Assembly: GCA_015056045.1 (NCBI GenBank)
Contig: SVGZ01000004.1
Coordinates: 62,001-126,000, forward strand
DNA length: 64,000 nt
Origin: Clostridiales bacterium
GTDB lineage: Bacteria; Bacillota; Clostridia; Christensenellales; Christensenellaceae
Direction of reading: 5' to 3'
Part shown: positions 40,081 to 48,275 of the stretch, piece after piece
Layout: every line of letters begins with the position of its first letter
Numbering within the stretch: the stretch's first letter is position 1
The notes under the pieces: model-generated
Told to the model about the DNA's origin: nothing
What the model saw: the letters and a program-made list of their open reading frames with translations, nothing else
Database searches by the model: none
Made by a program: the position numbers and the translations under genes

Positions 40081-40167
40081 GCGAGAATGGCGGAATTGGC
40101 AGACGCGTACGGTTCAGGTCCGTATGCTAGCAATAGCATGCAGGTTCAAGTCCTGTTTCTCGCACCA
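40081..40167 (+). tRNA. tRNA-Leu (CAG)
   Basis: GCGAGAA acceptor; anticodon stem TACGG/CCGTA with loop TTCAGGT; long variable arm TGCTAGCAATAGCA; CCA encoded. Confidence 0.95.
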
Positions 40168-40179
40168 TCTGCAAACAGT

Positions 40180-40206
40180 GCAGCCGATAAGGGCTGCTTT
40201 TTTTGT
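40180..40206 (+). terminator. Terminator of tRNA operon
   Basis: GCAGCC-GATAAG-GGCTGC followed by TTTTTTTG. Confidence 0.88.
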
Positions 40207-40264
40207 ATATTTTTTCATTTCCCCGGAACCAACATAAAACAACAAAGCGGTCTAAAAGGAGCGT

Positions 40265-40315
40265 ATGCTGCAGCATAGGCGCATATTATTGCAGATAAAA
40301 GGAGATTTTGTATGA
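40265..40315 (+). CDS. Possible 16-codon leader peptide
   Basis: An ATG preceded by AAAAGGAG opens a 16-codon frame (MLQHRRILLQIKGDFV). Its TGA overlaps the ATG of the UroD-like gene (ATGA). The arrangement would couple translation of the two. No amino-acid run suggests a specific attenuation signal, and the frame may be chance. Confidence 0.35.
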   Translation: MLQHRRILLQIKGDFV

Positions 40316-41373
40316 ACCATCTGGAACGAGTACAGGCTGTTCTTCGGGGAGAATTGCCGGATAGGGTCCCGGTTATCCCGCAGAATTTTATGTTCAGCGC
40401 AATGACGGCAGGGTATCAAATCGGGGAAATCAACCGATCCCCGAGAAAAATGGCGGAAAGCCACAGGATCTGTCAGGAAAAGTACGGTTATGACGGCTGT
40501 GTTCTTGATGTGGATGATGCCGCCTTGGCCGAAGCCTGCGGTGCAAAGGTGCATTGGCGAAAGAATAATGTTGCAGCGGTCGATGAACATGAGCCGGTTT
40601 TAAAGGATTTGCGGGATATTGATTCGCTCCATTTTCCCGATCCTTTTAACGATGGGCGTTTGCCGGAATGGCTGGAAACGACTTCCCGCCTAAAAGATAT
40701 GATCGGAAAAGATGTTTTCATTATGGGTCGTGCAGATCAGGGACCTTTCAGCCTGCTTTGCCTTCTGCGCGGTGCACAAAATTTTATGATGGACCTCATG
40801 GATGAAGACCCGGAAGTGATCCATCATGCCCTTGAATGGACGACAAAGGCACATCTGGCTTTTGCAAAAGCACAGCTTTCCGTCGGTGCACATGCGACGA
40901 GTATGGGCGATGCCTATGCAAGCCCGAATCTGATCGGACCGGAAATGTATGAAGCGTTTGCTTTTGCGTATGAAAAGAAAACAGCGGAAGCTATCCTTGC
41001 GGAAAACCAGATCTATTCCATCCATATTTGCGGAGATACGAATAAAATTATCGGGAAAATGGGCGAAACGGCTGCGCGGATACTCGAAGTGGATTGGAAA
41101 GTGGATTTGAAGCGCGCAAGGGAAATTCTTCCCGAAAACTGCGTCCTCATGGGCAACATCAACCCCAGTGATCCGCTCGTCCTGGGAACGCCCGAACAGA
41201 TAAAAGAAAAAGCCAAAAAGATCATCGGCGATGTTTGCGGCAAAGGCTTGATTTTAAGCTCCGGCTGTGCGATCGGTGCGAATACGAAACCGGAAAATTT
41301 TGCTGCAATGGTCGAATCGGCAAAGCTCTACGGAACAAAAGAACAGCTGCTTGAACTGCAGAATAAACGATAA
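40312..41373 (+). CDS. UroD/MtaA-family methyltransferase-like protein
   Basis: 353 residues, uroporphyrinogen-decarboxylase superfamily: MNHLERVQAVLRGELPDRVP at the start, MGRADQGPFSLLCLLRGAQ in the middle, and the zinc motif HIC (SIHICGDT) with a later Cys in LSSGCAIG. Zn with His-x-Cys and a distal Cys is the pattern of corrinoid:cofactor methyltransferases (MtaA/MtbA-like) rather than true UroD. No corrinoid protein or partner methyltransferase is nearby, so the methyl donor and acceptor are unknown. AAAGGAGA precedes the ATG. Confidence 0.82.
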   Translation: MNHLERVQAVLRGELPDRVPVIPQNFMFSAMTAGYQIGEINRSPRKMAESHRICQEKYGYDGCVLDVDDAALAEACGAKVHWRKNNVAAVDEHEPVLKDLRDIDSLHFPDPFNDGRLPEWLETTSRLKDMIGKDVFIMGRADQGPFSLLCLLRGAQNFMMDLMDEDPEVIHHALEWTTKAHLAFAKAQLSVGAHATSMGDAYASPNLIGPEMYEAFAFAYEKKTAEAILAENQIYSIHICGDTNKIIGKMGETAARILEVDWKVDLKRAREILPENCVLMGNINPSDPLVLGTPEQIKEKAKKIIGDVCGKGLILSSGCAIGANTKPENFAAMVESAKLYGTKEQLLELQNKR

Positions 41374-41380
41374 AAAAATA

Positions 41381-41412
41381 CCCGCTTGCTTTTTTAGCAA
41401 ACGGGTTTTCTT
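41381..41412. terminator. Bidirectional terminator
   Basis: ACCCG-CTTGCT, T loop, AGCAAACGGGT between convergent genes. Confidence 0.85.
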
Positions 41413-41417
41413 TATTT

Positions 41418-41966
41418 TCAGTCGCTGTTTTTTTGCAATTCGATAATGTCAAGCGCCGCTTTCGGTGTTGCCGCAACGGTATACTGCGCGCGCAGATCGG
41501 GGTCTGTAAATTCGGCATGGATCGAATGCTCGATAAAGGTCAGCATCGGGTCATAATAGCCATCCGTATTGAGGATGATGATCGGCTTTTCGGACTGATC
41601 GAGCTTTTTTAAGGTCAGGATCTCAAAAAATTCTTCAAATGTGCCGACTCCGCCGGGCGAAACGATAAAAGCATCGGCATTGTCATCCATGATCTGCTTA
41701 CGCTGGCGCATCGTATCGGTAAAGATAAACTCCGTACATTCGCGGAAAAGAACGCCTTCGGTATCGAAAAACTTCGGGGCAACGCCAAGAATTTCACCGC
41801 CGCCATCGTGAACGCCTCTGGCAACAGCACCCATCATGCCGTTTGTACCACCGCCAAAGACGAGCTTCATTTCTCTTTTTGCCATCAGCCTGCCGAGTTC
41901 GTAGGCAGCTTCGATGTATTTCTTATCAACGGTGTTGCTTGCACCGCCATATACGCAAATATTCAT
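41418..41966 (-). CDS. LOG family (TIGR00730) nucleoside-monophosphate phosphoribohydrolase
   Basis: 182 residues. The LOG signature is present: CVYGGAS at the start, LVFGGGTNGMMGAVARG, MRQRKQIM and PGGVGTFEEFFEILT (PGGxGTxxE). Enzymes of this family release a base from nucleoside monophosphates, including cytokinin-type ones. Role in this bacterium unknown. GGAGGAAG precedes the ATG. Confidence 0.9.
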   Translation of the reverse strand: MNICVYGGASNTVDKKYIEAAYELGRLMAKREMKLVFGGGTNGMMGAVARGVHDGGGEILGVAPKFFDTEGVLFRECTEFIFTDTMRQRKQIMDDNADAFIVSPGGVGTFEEFFEILTLKKLDQSEKPIIILNTDGYYDPMLTFIEHSIHAEFTDPDLRAQYTVAATPKAALDIIELQKNSD

Positions 41967-42225
41967 AGCTTCCTCCTTTTTTTATGGAAACCTCCGGGAA
42001 AACCGGAAGTGTGATATTAAAAAATCATATGCACATAAGCGCTTTTTTTGACAGGAAAAAAGATTTCTCCACGCCAATATTATACAACTTTCTTATGAAA
42101 AATCTGTGAATGTTACCAGAGCTTCATGGTTTTGATACTGTATTATAGCATAGCCGATGCGGAAAATCCATGATAAAAATGCCCCGAAAAAAGCGAAATT
42201 ATGGGCAAAAATCCTGCTGATTTGC

Positions 42226-42254
42226 TTGAAAAAGGAAAAGCACTGTTGTATAAT
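42226..42254 (+). promoter_or_regulatory. Promoter of rpsF-ssb-rpsR
   Basis: TTGAAA, 17 bases, TATAAT. The rest of the 373-base gap 41967-42339 is AT-rich and holds only this promoter, weak minus-strand -10-like sites and the leader. Confidence 0.8.
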
Positions 42255-42260
42255 ATAAAG

Positions 42261-42308
42261 GCTGCAAAGAAATGCAGCATTCCTTACTCTGCAGTGAAAC
42301 GGCTGCAG
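42261..42308 (+). promoter_or_regulatory. Structured leader of rpsF operon
   Basis: Two hairpins, GCTGCA-AAGAAA-TGCAGC and CTGCAG-TGAAACGG-CTGCAG, sit between promoter and rpsF. rpsF operons often carry an S6:S18-binding leader; I cannot confirm that motif by eye. Confidence 0.35.
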
Positions 42309-42339
42309 GGTCAAAAGTCCAGAAGGAGGTGAAACGTTT

Positions 42340-42624
42340 ATGACAAAATATGAATCCATGTACATCCTTGATGCATCCCTCGAAGATGAGGCAAGAGCAG
42401 CGCTGATCGAAAGATTTGCTGATATTATCAAGGCAAACGGTGAAATCGAAAGCATAGACGAATGGGGAAAGAGGAAGCTTGCCTATCCGATCAACTACAA
42501 GACAGAAGGCTACTATGTACTCGTCACATTCCGTGCAGAAGCAACAGTTCCGATGGAACTTGAGCGTAACTACAGAATCGTTGAATCTGTACTTCGCTAC
42601 AACGTCATTAAGCTTGATGCGTAA
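42340..42624 (+). CDS. rpsF: 30S ribosomal protein S6
   Basis: 94 residues: YESMYILDASLEDEARAALI at the start, IDEWGKRKLAYPINYKTEGY in the middle, and the closing strand RNYRIVESVLRY. It binds S18 and the platform of the 30S subunit. AAGGAGG precedes the ATG. It heads the conserved rpsF-ssb-rpsR operon. Confidence 0.97.
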   Translation: MTKYESMYILDASLEDEARAALIERFADIIKANGEIESIDEWGKRKLAYPINYKTEGYYVLVTFRAEATVPMELERNYRIVESVLRYNVIKLDA

Positions 42625-42639
42625 AAAGGCGGTATTACG

Positions 42640-43080
42640 ATGAATAAGGTATTTCTTGTCGGAAGAGTTTCGCAGCAGCCGGAACAGCGCACAACGAACA
42701 GCGGTATTTCGGTAACGACCTTTACCGTTGCGGTAAACAGGCGCTTTAACCGCGATCAGACGGATTTTATCCGTGTCGTCACATGGAGAGCACTCGCAGA
42801 TAACTGTGCACGCTACCTCGTCAAAGGGCAGCAGGTTTCCGTCATCGGTGAGCTTCATAATGAATCTTACGATGATGCCAACGGCCAGAGACGATACAGA
42901 ACCGAAGTTGTCGCAGACGAAGTTGAATTTTTGGCAAGGCCCGGTGCAGCAGCATCCGGCGGCACATCTTATTCCGGTACATCTGCAAGATCAGCTGTTC
43001 CTTCCGCACCTTCGGAAGAAGACCTCTTCGCATCCGAAATGGGCGGTGTCCTGATGGACGAGGAAGAGCTCCCGTTCTAA
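42640..43080 (+). CDS. ssb: Single-stranded DNA-binding protein
   Basis: 146 residues. The OB fold starts MNKVFLVGRVSQQPEQRTTN, followed by FTVAVNRRFNRDQTDFIRVVTWRALAD-type strands. A Ser/Gly/Ala linker leads to an acidic tip ending EEELPF, the docking tail for repair and replication partners. It lies between rpsF and rpsR as usual. Confidence 0.97.
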   Translation: MNKVFLVGRVSQQPEQRTTNSGISVTTFTVAVNRRFNRDQTDFIRVVTWRALADNCARYLVKGQQVSVIGELHNESYDDANGQRRYRTEVVADEVEFLARPGAAASGGTSYSGTSARSAVPSAPSEEDLFASEMGGVLMDEEELPF

Positions 43081-43098
43081 ATTTAAGGAGAAATTACA

Positions 43099-43347
43099 AT
43101 GGAAGACAGAAACGCAAAGAGACCTCGCATGAATAAGAGGCCCAGAAAAAAAGTATGCGCATTCTGTGCTGAAAAGAACGCTGTTATCGATTACAAAGAT
43201 ACAGCTAAACTTCGCAAGTTCATCACAGAGAGAGGCAAGATCTCTCCCAGAAGAGCTACAGGCACATGCGCAAAGCACCAGAGAGAACTCGCAGTCGCTA
43301 TCAAGCGCGCAAGAGTTATGGCTCTGCTCCCCTACATTGCTGAATAA
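43099..43347 (+). CDS. rpsR: 30S ribosomal protein S18
   Basis: 82 residues: [40 protein letters not shown] and [20 protein letters not shown] are textbook S18. It has a CAFC pair plus a later Cys, suggesting a zinc-containing version. AAGGAG precedes the ATG and a terminator follows. Confidence 0.97.
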   Translation: MEDRNAKRPRMNKRPRKKVCAFCAEKNAVIDYKDTAKLRKFITERGKISPRRATGTCAKHQRELAVAIKRARVMALLPYIAE

Positions 43348-43367
43348 GCAAATAGCATGAAACATAC

Positions 43368-43407
43368 GGCACTTTTCCGGTTTTCGGAAGAGTGCCTTGT
43401 TTTTTAT
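43368..43407 (+). terminator. Terminator of rpsF-ssb-rpsR
   Basis: GGCACTTTTCCG-GTTTTC-GGAAGAGTGCC followed by TTGTTTTTT. Confidence 0.85.
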
Positions 43408-43439
43408 AAAAAAATACCTCCCCTGACAACAGAGGAGAT
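43405..43439 (-). terminator. Terminator of tldD-tldE pair
   Basis: On the minus strand ATCTCCTC pairs with GGGGAGGT (with G-T pairs) and is followed by ATTTTTTT. Confidence 0.7.
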
Positions 43440-43459
43440 ATAATAAAATTTTAGTTTTT

Positions 43460-44758
43460 TTATTTTCCCGAGATCGTGATCCCCGAAAAAGCCATATAGG
43501 GCATGACGCTCATACCGTCGCAGACAAGCTCGCTGCTGATGGCGAGGATGTTTTTCAGCATTTCGGCAAGGTTGCCGCTGATCATCGTTTCCGAAAGCGC
43601 AGGGCCGATCTTTCCGTTTTCAACGAGGAAGCAGTTTTTCGCAACACCCGAAAAATCGCCGTTGACAGAAGGCGCTCCGCCGGAGAATCTCGCAACGATA
43701 ATGCCTTTTTCCGTTTCTGCAATGATCTCGTCAAGGCTCTTGTCGCCGGCTTCGATGATCATGTTCGAGGAGCTGTTTTTCGCACGGGGAAGCCCGGTCT
43801 TGTTGGCGACATAAAGCGAGGTCATAAAGCTCTGAAGAACGCCTTTTTCGATCATGGTGTAACCTTCCGCAGGGAAACCTTCACCAGTAAAACGCTGTCC
43901 GCCGACGATGCGTTCGTCAAAGGGATCGATACGGATCGTCAAGCTTTCCGAAGCAACGCTTTGCCCGAGCTTATCCTTCCAGATGCTCGTGCCTTCGAGG
44001 AGTGAAGTATCGCCGGCAAAGTTGGAAAGTGCTGTGCCGACAAGATCCTGCGCAGCTGCAGGTGTCAAAATCAGGGTTCCCACAAATTTGCCTTCGATAT
44101 TTTCCGTTTCGATCTGTTTTTCAACATCGGCTAAATCTTTGGCGATCGAACCAAGCTCGATCAGAGGTCTTGAAAGGTCTGTCGTTGTGACGCCTGTGCC
44201 AAAGAAAGAGCTGCTCTTTTCGCCTTCGTGCCCGGAAAACATCAGGCTTAAACCATATTCGCCGTTTTCTTTTTCAAAAGCTGCGCCTTTGCTGTTGCGG
44301 TAAACCGAGATCGTTTTTTCGTGGCTGGCGATGAGCTGTTCCATGATGATCTTCGGGTAGCGTGCTTTGATGTCTGCCATGAGCTCTTTTAAGCGTTCAA
44401 AGAAAAGGTCAAGGTCAACTTCGCAGCCCATTTCGAAGCTGCCGTTGTTGATCGCCGGTGCAAGATCCCATGCTGGGTCTGTCTCTGCGGAAGAAGCCGC
44501 TTCCATACAGGCATCACAAGCCGCTTTAAGGGAAGCTTCGTCAAAACGATTTGCACTCGTGCTGCCGCGTTTGCCTTCTTTGATCGCACGGAGGACGATG
44601 GATTTATCAAAAAGTGTGCGGAGAAGCGAAAATTCGCCGCCGTCTACGTTAAATTCTCTCGTTTCGGAAAAGGAAACGACACTCTGCGCAAGCTCTGCAC
44701 CTCTGTCTTTTAACATGAGGAGGGCATTTTCTGCGGTTTTGATCAGTTGTTCTTTCAT
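43460..44758 (-). CDS. TldE/PmbA-family protease subunit
   Basis: 432 residues. PmbA/TldE features: an N-terminal antiparallel domain (VVSFSETREFNVDGGEFSL), then LTPAAAQDLVGTALSNF, and the C-terminal GAPSVNGDFSGVAKNCFLVENG and PYMAFSGITISGK. TldE is the metal-free partner of the TldD protease; the pair degrades unfolded peptides and matures some RiPPs. The gene follows tldD with an 11-base gap, and AAGGAGG precedes the ATG. Extended upstream frame overlaps tldD and was rejected. Confidence 0.9.
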   Translation of the reverse strand: MKEQLIKTAENALLMLKDRGAELAQSVVSFSETREFNVDGGEFSLLRTLFDKSIVLRAIKEGKRGSTSANRFDEASLKAACDACMEAASSAETDPAWDLAPAINNGSFEMGCEVDLDLFFERLKELMADIKARYPKIIMEQLIASHEKTISVYRNSKGAAFEKENGEYGLSLMFSGHEGEKSSSFFGTGVTTTDLSRPLIELGSIAKDLADVEKQIETENIEGKFVGTLILTPAAAQDLVGTALSNFAGDTSLLEGTSIWKDKLGQSVASESLTIRIDPFDERIVGGQRFTGEGFPAEGYTMIEKGVLQSFMTSLYVANKTGLPRAKNSSSNMIIEAGDKSLDEIIAETEKGIIVARFSGGAPSVNGDFSGVAKNCFLVENGKIGPALSETMISGNLAEMLKNILAISSELVCDGMSVMPYMAFSGITISGK

Positions 44759-44769
44759 CGTTTTCCTCC

Positions 44770-46158
44770 TTATCTGCCGCCGATCATGACTTTTAAGCGA
44801 AGCGCAGGGCCGCCCATACCAACAGGCATCGGCTGTTTTTTGCCGCAGAAACCGCTGCTTGCCCATGTCATTTCGTCGGAAACCATATCGACTGTTTTCA
44901 GCATTTCAAAAGCAACGCCGGAGATCGTCGTATCCTTGATCGCACGGCCGAGTTTGCCGTTTTTGATCTCATAGCCCATCGTTACGCCAAACATGAATTC
45001 GCCCGTTGTGTCTGCCTGCCCGTTGTTGGTATCGATGAGGTAATAGCCATCTTCAACGGAAGCGATCATATCCGCAAGTTTCGATTCGCCGGGGTGAATT
45101 GCCGTATTGCGCATACGGATAAGCGGTTCATCGGAGAATTTATAGGCTCTTGCATTGCCACAGGCTTCCATGCCGAAGCGTTCGGCTGTTTCTCTGTTGT
45201 TCATGTAGCCCGTGAGGATACCGTCTTTGATGAGCGGTGCATCTTTCGCCGGAACGCCCTCATCATCCACATAAACGGGAAGCGGCATTTCTTTTCCGAA
45301 AGCATGGTGTGCGAAATCCGTCATCGAAACAAGCGGAGATGCGACCTCTTTGCCGAGGTTATGCGCTGCGACCGAACCGCCAAGGACGAGATCCGCTTCA
45401 ACGGTATGGCCGACGGCTTCATGTGAAAGCATACCCGATAAGATTCCGCCCAGAATACAGGTTTTGATGCCTGCTTCGGCATAAATACCTTCTTTTTTCT
45501 GCATCAATCTTTCGTAAAGCCTGTCCAGACGCTCAAACATCGTGCTTGGATCGTTGAAATATTCATCAAACATCCCTCTGCCGCCGAAAATATCCATCAG
45601 TTCGATCGGGGAACCTTCGCTGTCTTCTGCGGTCATGCCGACATAAATATACGCACGGGGAAGAACGCTGTATGCGCTCATGCCATCGGAGCCGATGTGC
45701 AGTTTTTCCATGCAGTCTGCCGTTGCGACAACACTGCGGCTCATGAGCTTCGGGTATTTCTCCTTGATATAGGCATCGATTTCGCGGATCGCATCGACAT
45801 AGGCTTTCTGCGGCAATTCACGCCAGAGCCTGTCTTCGGTGAAATTGCCTTCCGGCTGTGCGGGAAGATTGCCCTTGCCTTTACCGATGTGTTTATCCAT
45901 GAAAATCGCATTATCCGTTGCGGCTGTTAAGACCGAACGGATCGCTTCTTCCGTCAGGTCTGCCTGCGAAGAAAAACCGTAAACGCCGTTTTTATAGACC
46001 CTTGCGCCAACGCCGGAAATATCCGTTCTGTCGTTGCGGACGAGATTGCCCATCACCATAGCAGCACCTCTGCGGCGATTCATCTGTGCGCGCAGAGAGC
46101 TTTCCGCACCGGCTGCAAAGAGATGTTTATATTTTGCAAGATCGAGATCTTTTATCAT
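44770..46158 (-). CDS. tldD: TldD-family metalloprotease
   Basis: 462 residues. The zinc motif HExxxH is intact (MLSHEAVGHTVEADLV), followed by the TldD segments YVDDEGVPAKDAPLIKDGI, GYMNNRETAERFGM and NNGQADTTGEFMFGV. It forms a heterodimer with TldE/PmbA to cut peptides. Two Met starts are possible; the second (MIKDLDLAKY) is preferred as GGAGG lies 9 bases upstream, while the first would overlap that site. Confidence 0.93.
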   Translation of the reverse strand: MIKDLDLAKYKHLFAAGAESSLRAQMNRRRGAAMVMGNLVRNDRTDISGVGARVYKNGVYGFSSQADLTEEAIRSVLTAATDNAIFMDKHIGKGKGNLPAQPEGNFTEDRLWRELPQKAYVDAIREIDAYIKEKYPKLMSRSVVATADCMEKLHIGSDGMSAYSVLPRAYIYVGMTAEDSEGSPIELMDIFGGRGMFDEYFNDPSTMFERLDRLYERLMQKKEGIYAEAGIKTCILGGILSGMLSHEAVGHTVEADLVLGGSVAAHNLGKEVASPLVSMTDFAHHAFGKEMPLPVYVDDEGVPAKDAPLIKDGILTGYMNNRETAERFGMEACGNARAYKFSDEPLIRMRNTAIHPGESKLADMIASVEDGYYLIDTNNGQADTTGEFMFGVTMGYEIKNGKLGRAIKDTTISGVAFEMLKTVDMVSDEMTWASSGFCGKKQPMPVGMGGPALRLKVMIGGR

Positions 46159-46184
46159 GCCGATCATCCTCCATTTCTGAAATT

Positions 46185-46943
46185 TTATAAGCTGCGGATT
46201 ATATTGACGCCTGCTTCCATGAGCGCTTCGCCGTAGCCTGCGGGTGTGTTGCCTGCTAAAATCAGGTCGGAAAAATAATCCAGTCCGCCTAAATGGTAGC
46301 GGTCAACATGGTCGCAGGTGCCATTGGAAGCGATCCCATAGAGATGCATGGCGTTTTTCTTTAAGGTATCATAGAGATGCTTTTCTTCAAGCGTATTGAT
46401 AAAAAAGCCGTGGCGGAGGCTTAGCCCATGCGGCTGAACAAAAGCCTTATCGACAAACACATCGTCCAGATTCGCCACAACGGGCGAAACATCCGTATCC
46501 ATGCTTCCGTGGCGCAGCATGACTTTGCCGCCGAGCAAAATCACCGTTGCAGGGCTTTGCTGCAGAAATTCGAGCATGATGTTGATGTTGTTTGTATAGA
46601 CGATGCCGCGGAAACGCGAAGCGATATTGCGGGCTAAAACAAAGTTCGTCCCGTTTCCCGAAAGGAAGATGCGGTCTTCATCAAAGATCAGCTCTTCGGC
46701 AGCTTTTGCCATCGCTTCCGCTTCGACATCATAGCTGACTTCGGGCGTATAGACATTGGCCTGTTTGGTTAAAACGGCACCGCCTCTTGTTCGGCGGAGG
46801 ACCCTTCTTTTTTCCAAGAGGTCGAGGTCTCTCTTGACGGTCGAAATGGAAACATCGAGCAGGCTGCACAGGCTTTCGTTGTCGATGGTTTTTTTCTCCT
46901 GCAGCAGGGCAATGATTTTTTCAAGTCTTTCTTCCGGGAGCAT
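46185..46943 (-). CDS. DeoR/GlpR-family transcription regulator
   Basis: 252 residues. An N-terminal DeoR helix-turn-helix (PEERLEKIIALLQEKKTIDN, LLDVSISTVKRDLDLLEKR, VLRRTRGGAVL) and a C-terminal sugar-phosphate sensor domain (IFLSGNGTNFVLARNI, VILLGGKVMLRHGS, KAFVQPHGLSLRHGFF). Such proteins repress sugar-catabolic genes and respond to a phosphorylated sugar. No sugar operon is adjacent. AAGGAG precedes the ATG. Confidence 0.9.
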   Translation of the reverse strand: MLPEERLEKIIALLQEKKTIDNESLCSLLDVSISTVKRDLDLLEKRRVLRRTRGGAVLTKQANVYTPEVSYDVEAEAMAKAAEELIFDEDRIFLSGNGTNFVLARNIASRFRGIVYTNNINIMLEFLQQSPATVILLGGKVMLRHGSMDTDVSPVVANLDDVFVDKAFVQPHGLSLRHGFFINTLEEKHLYDTLKKNAMHLYGIASNGTCDHVDRYHLGGLDYFSDLILAGNTPAGYGEALMEAGVNIIRSL

Positions 46944-47111
46944 CCGCTTTTCTCCTTTTTTCCTGTATAAGCCTATTGTATCATAAAACGCCGCAGGCAA
47001 AAAATGAATTTTTCACGAATGCGCAAAAAGGCGGTCTTTCAATTTACAAGTTAGTGCAAATATGCTACTATTTAAATGGATTATAATGTAGTTTTGTTAA
47101 AAAGAGGCAGA

Positions 47112-48251
47112 ATGAATACGATATATTTTGATAATGCAGCCACAACGATGCCGATCGCTTCCGCAGAAGAGATCATGGCAAGGCATATCCGCAATGAGTG
47201 GAATAACCCCTCTGCACTGTACAGAAGTGCGGTCGATGCGGAAACACGCATGAAAAAAGAACATGATATGATCAAATCAGCCGTTCGCGCGGAAAAAGTC
47301 ATCATCACTTCCTGCGGTACGGAAAGCAACAATATGGTCATCTTTTCGGGAACGAAGAGAACGGGTAAGCCGATGCATTTTATTTCGTCTGCCTATGAAC
47401 ACGCCTGCGTTTATGAATGTATGCGTGAGCTCGAAAACAGAGGGCACAGCGTCAGCTATATTAACCCGAGAGAAGACGGAAAAATTCACCCCGAAGATGT
47501 CGCTGCGGAAGTCAGGGAAAATACGGCGCTCGTCAGCATCATGCACGTCCAGAACGAAACAGGTGCGATCAACGATATCGATGCCATTGCAAAAGCCGTC
47601 AAACGCGTGAACCGCAATACACTTTTCCATTCCGACGGTGTACAGGGCTTCATCAAAGTGCCTTTTGATATGCGCAGAAGCTCGGTCGATTATTATACGG
47701 CAAGCGCCCATAAAGTCCACGGCTTAAAAGGGACAGGCGGCGTATTCTGTTCGGAAAAAGCGCCGATCCGTGCGTTGATCTATGGCGGTGGTCAGGAAAA
47801 CGGTCTTCGCTCGGGAACGGAAAATACGCTCGGCATCGCTGTTTTTGCCGCAGCTGCCGAAGAATACTTAAAAAACAGAGAAGCCTATGCAGAACAGATA
47901 AGGGCCGTCCGCGAAAAAATGATCGAAGGAATCTTATCCATCCCGGATACAAAGATCATTTCGCCTGAAGACGGCGCACTGCATATCCTTTCCGTTTCTT
48001 TCATCGGCGTTCGTTCGGAAGTCCTTCTGCACGCACTCAATGCAAGAGGCGTTGAGATCAGCATCGGTTCGGCATGCTCCTCCAAAAAGCGTAAGAACCG
48101 TATTCACGATGCCCTTGGGCTTTCGCCGGAAGTTTCCGAAGGCACTTGCCGCATCAGTTTTTCGCACAATAACACGGTCGAAGAAGCCGAAGCCGTGATC
48201 GCTATTTTAAAGGAAGAGGTTGAAAAACTCCGCCGCTTCCGCAGACTTTGA
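47112..48251 (+). CDS. Cysteine desulfurase (NifS/IscS family)
   Basis: 379 residues. PLP-dependent class V fold: IYFDNAATTMP at the start, TSCGTESNNMVI, HVQNETGAIND, HSDGVQGF, PLP Lys in TASAHKVHGLKGTGG, and the active Cys loop IGSACSSKKRKN. It takes sulfur from cysteine as a persulfide. With thiI 24 bases downstream it is probably the dedicated sulfur donor for tRNA 4-thiouridine. GAGG precedes the ATG chosen at MNTIYF. Confidence 0.93.
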   Translation: MNTIYFDNAATTMPIASAEEIMARHIRNEWNNPSALYRSAVDAETRMKKEHDMIKSAVRAEKVIITSCGTESNNMVIFSGTKRTGKPMHFISSAYEHACVYECMRELENRGHSVSYINPREDGKIHPEDVAAEVRENTALVSIMHVQNETGAINDIDAIAKAVKRVNRNTLFHSDGVQGFIKVPFDMRRSSVDYYTASAHKVHGLKGTGGVFCSEKAPIRALIYGGGQENGLRSGTENTLGIAVFAAAAEEYLKNREAYAEQIRAVREKMIEGILSIPDTKIISPEDGALHILSVSFIGVRSEVLLHALNARGVEISIGSACSSKKRKNRIHDALGLSPEVSEGTCRISFSHNNTVEEAEAVIAILKEEVEKLRRFRRL

Positions 48252-48275
48252 TTTTATACCGAAAGGAAGATTTCC

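Noticed and set aside
41967-42339. Possible unlisted gene in the gap before rpsF
   Set aside because: No frame with a ribosome site and start is present; the gap holds AT-rich promoter DNA and a hairpin leader.
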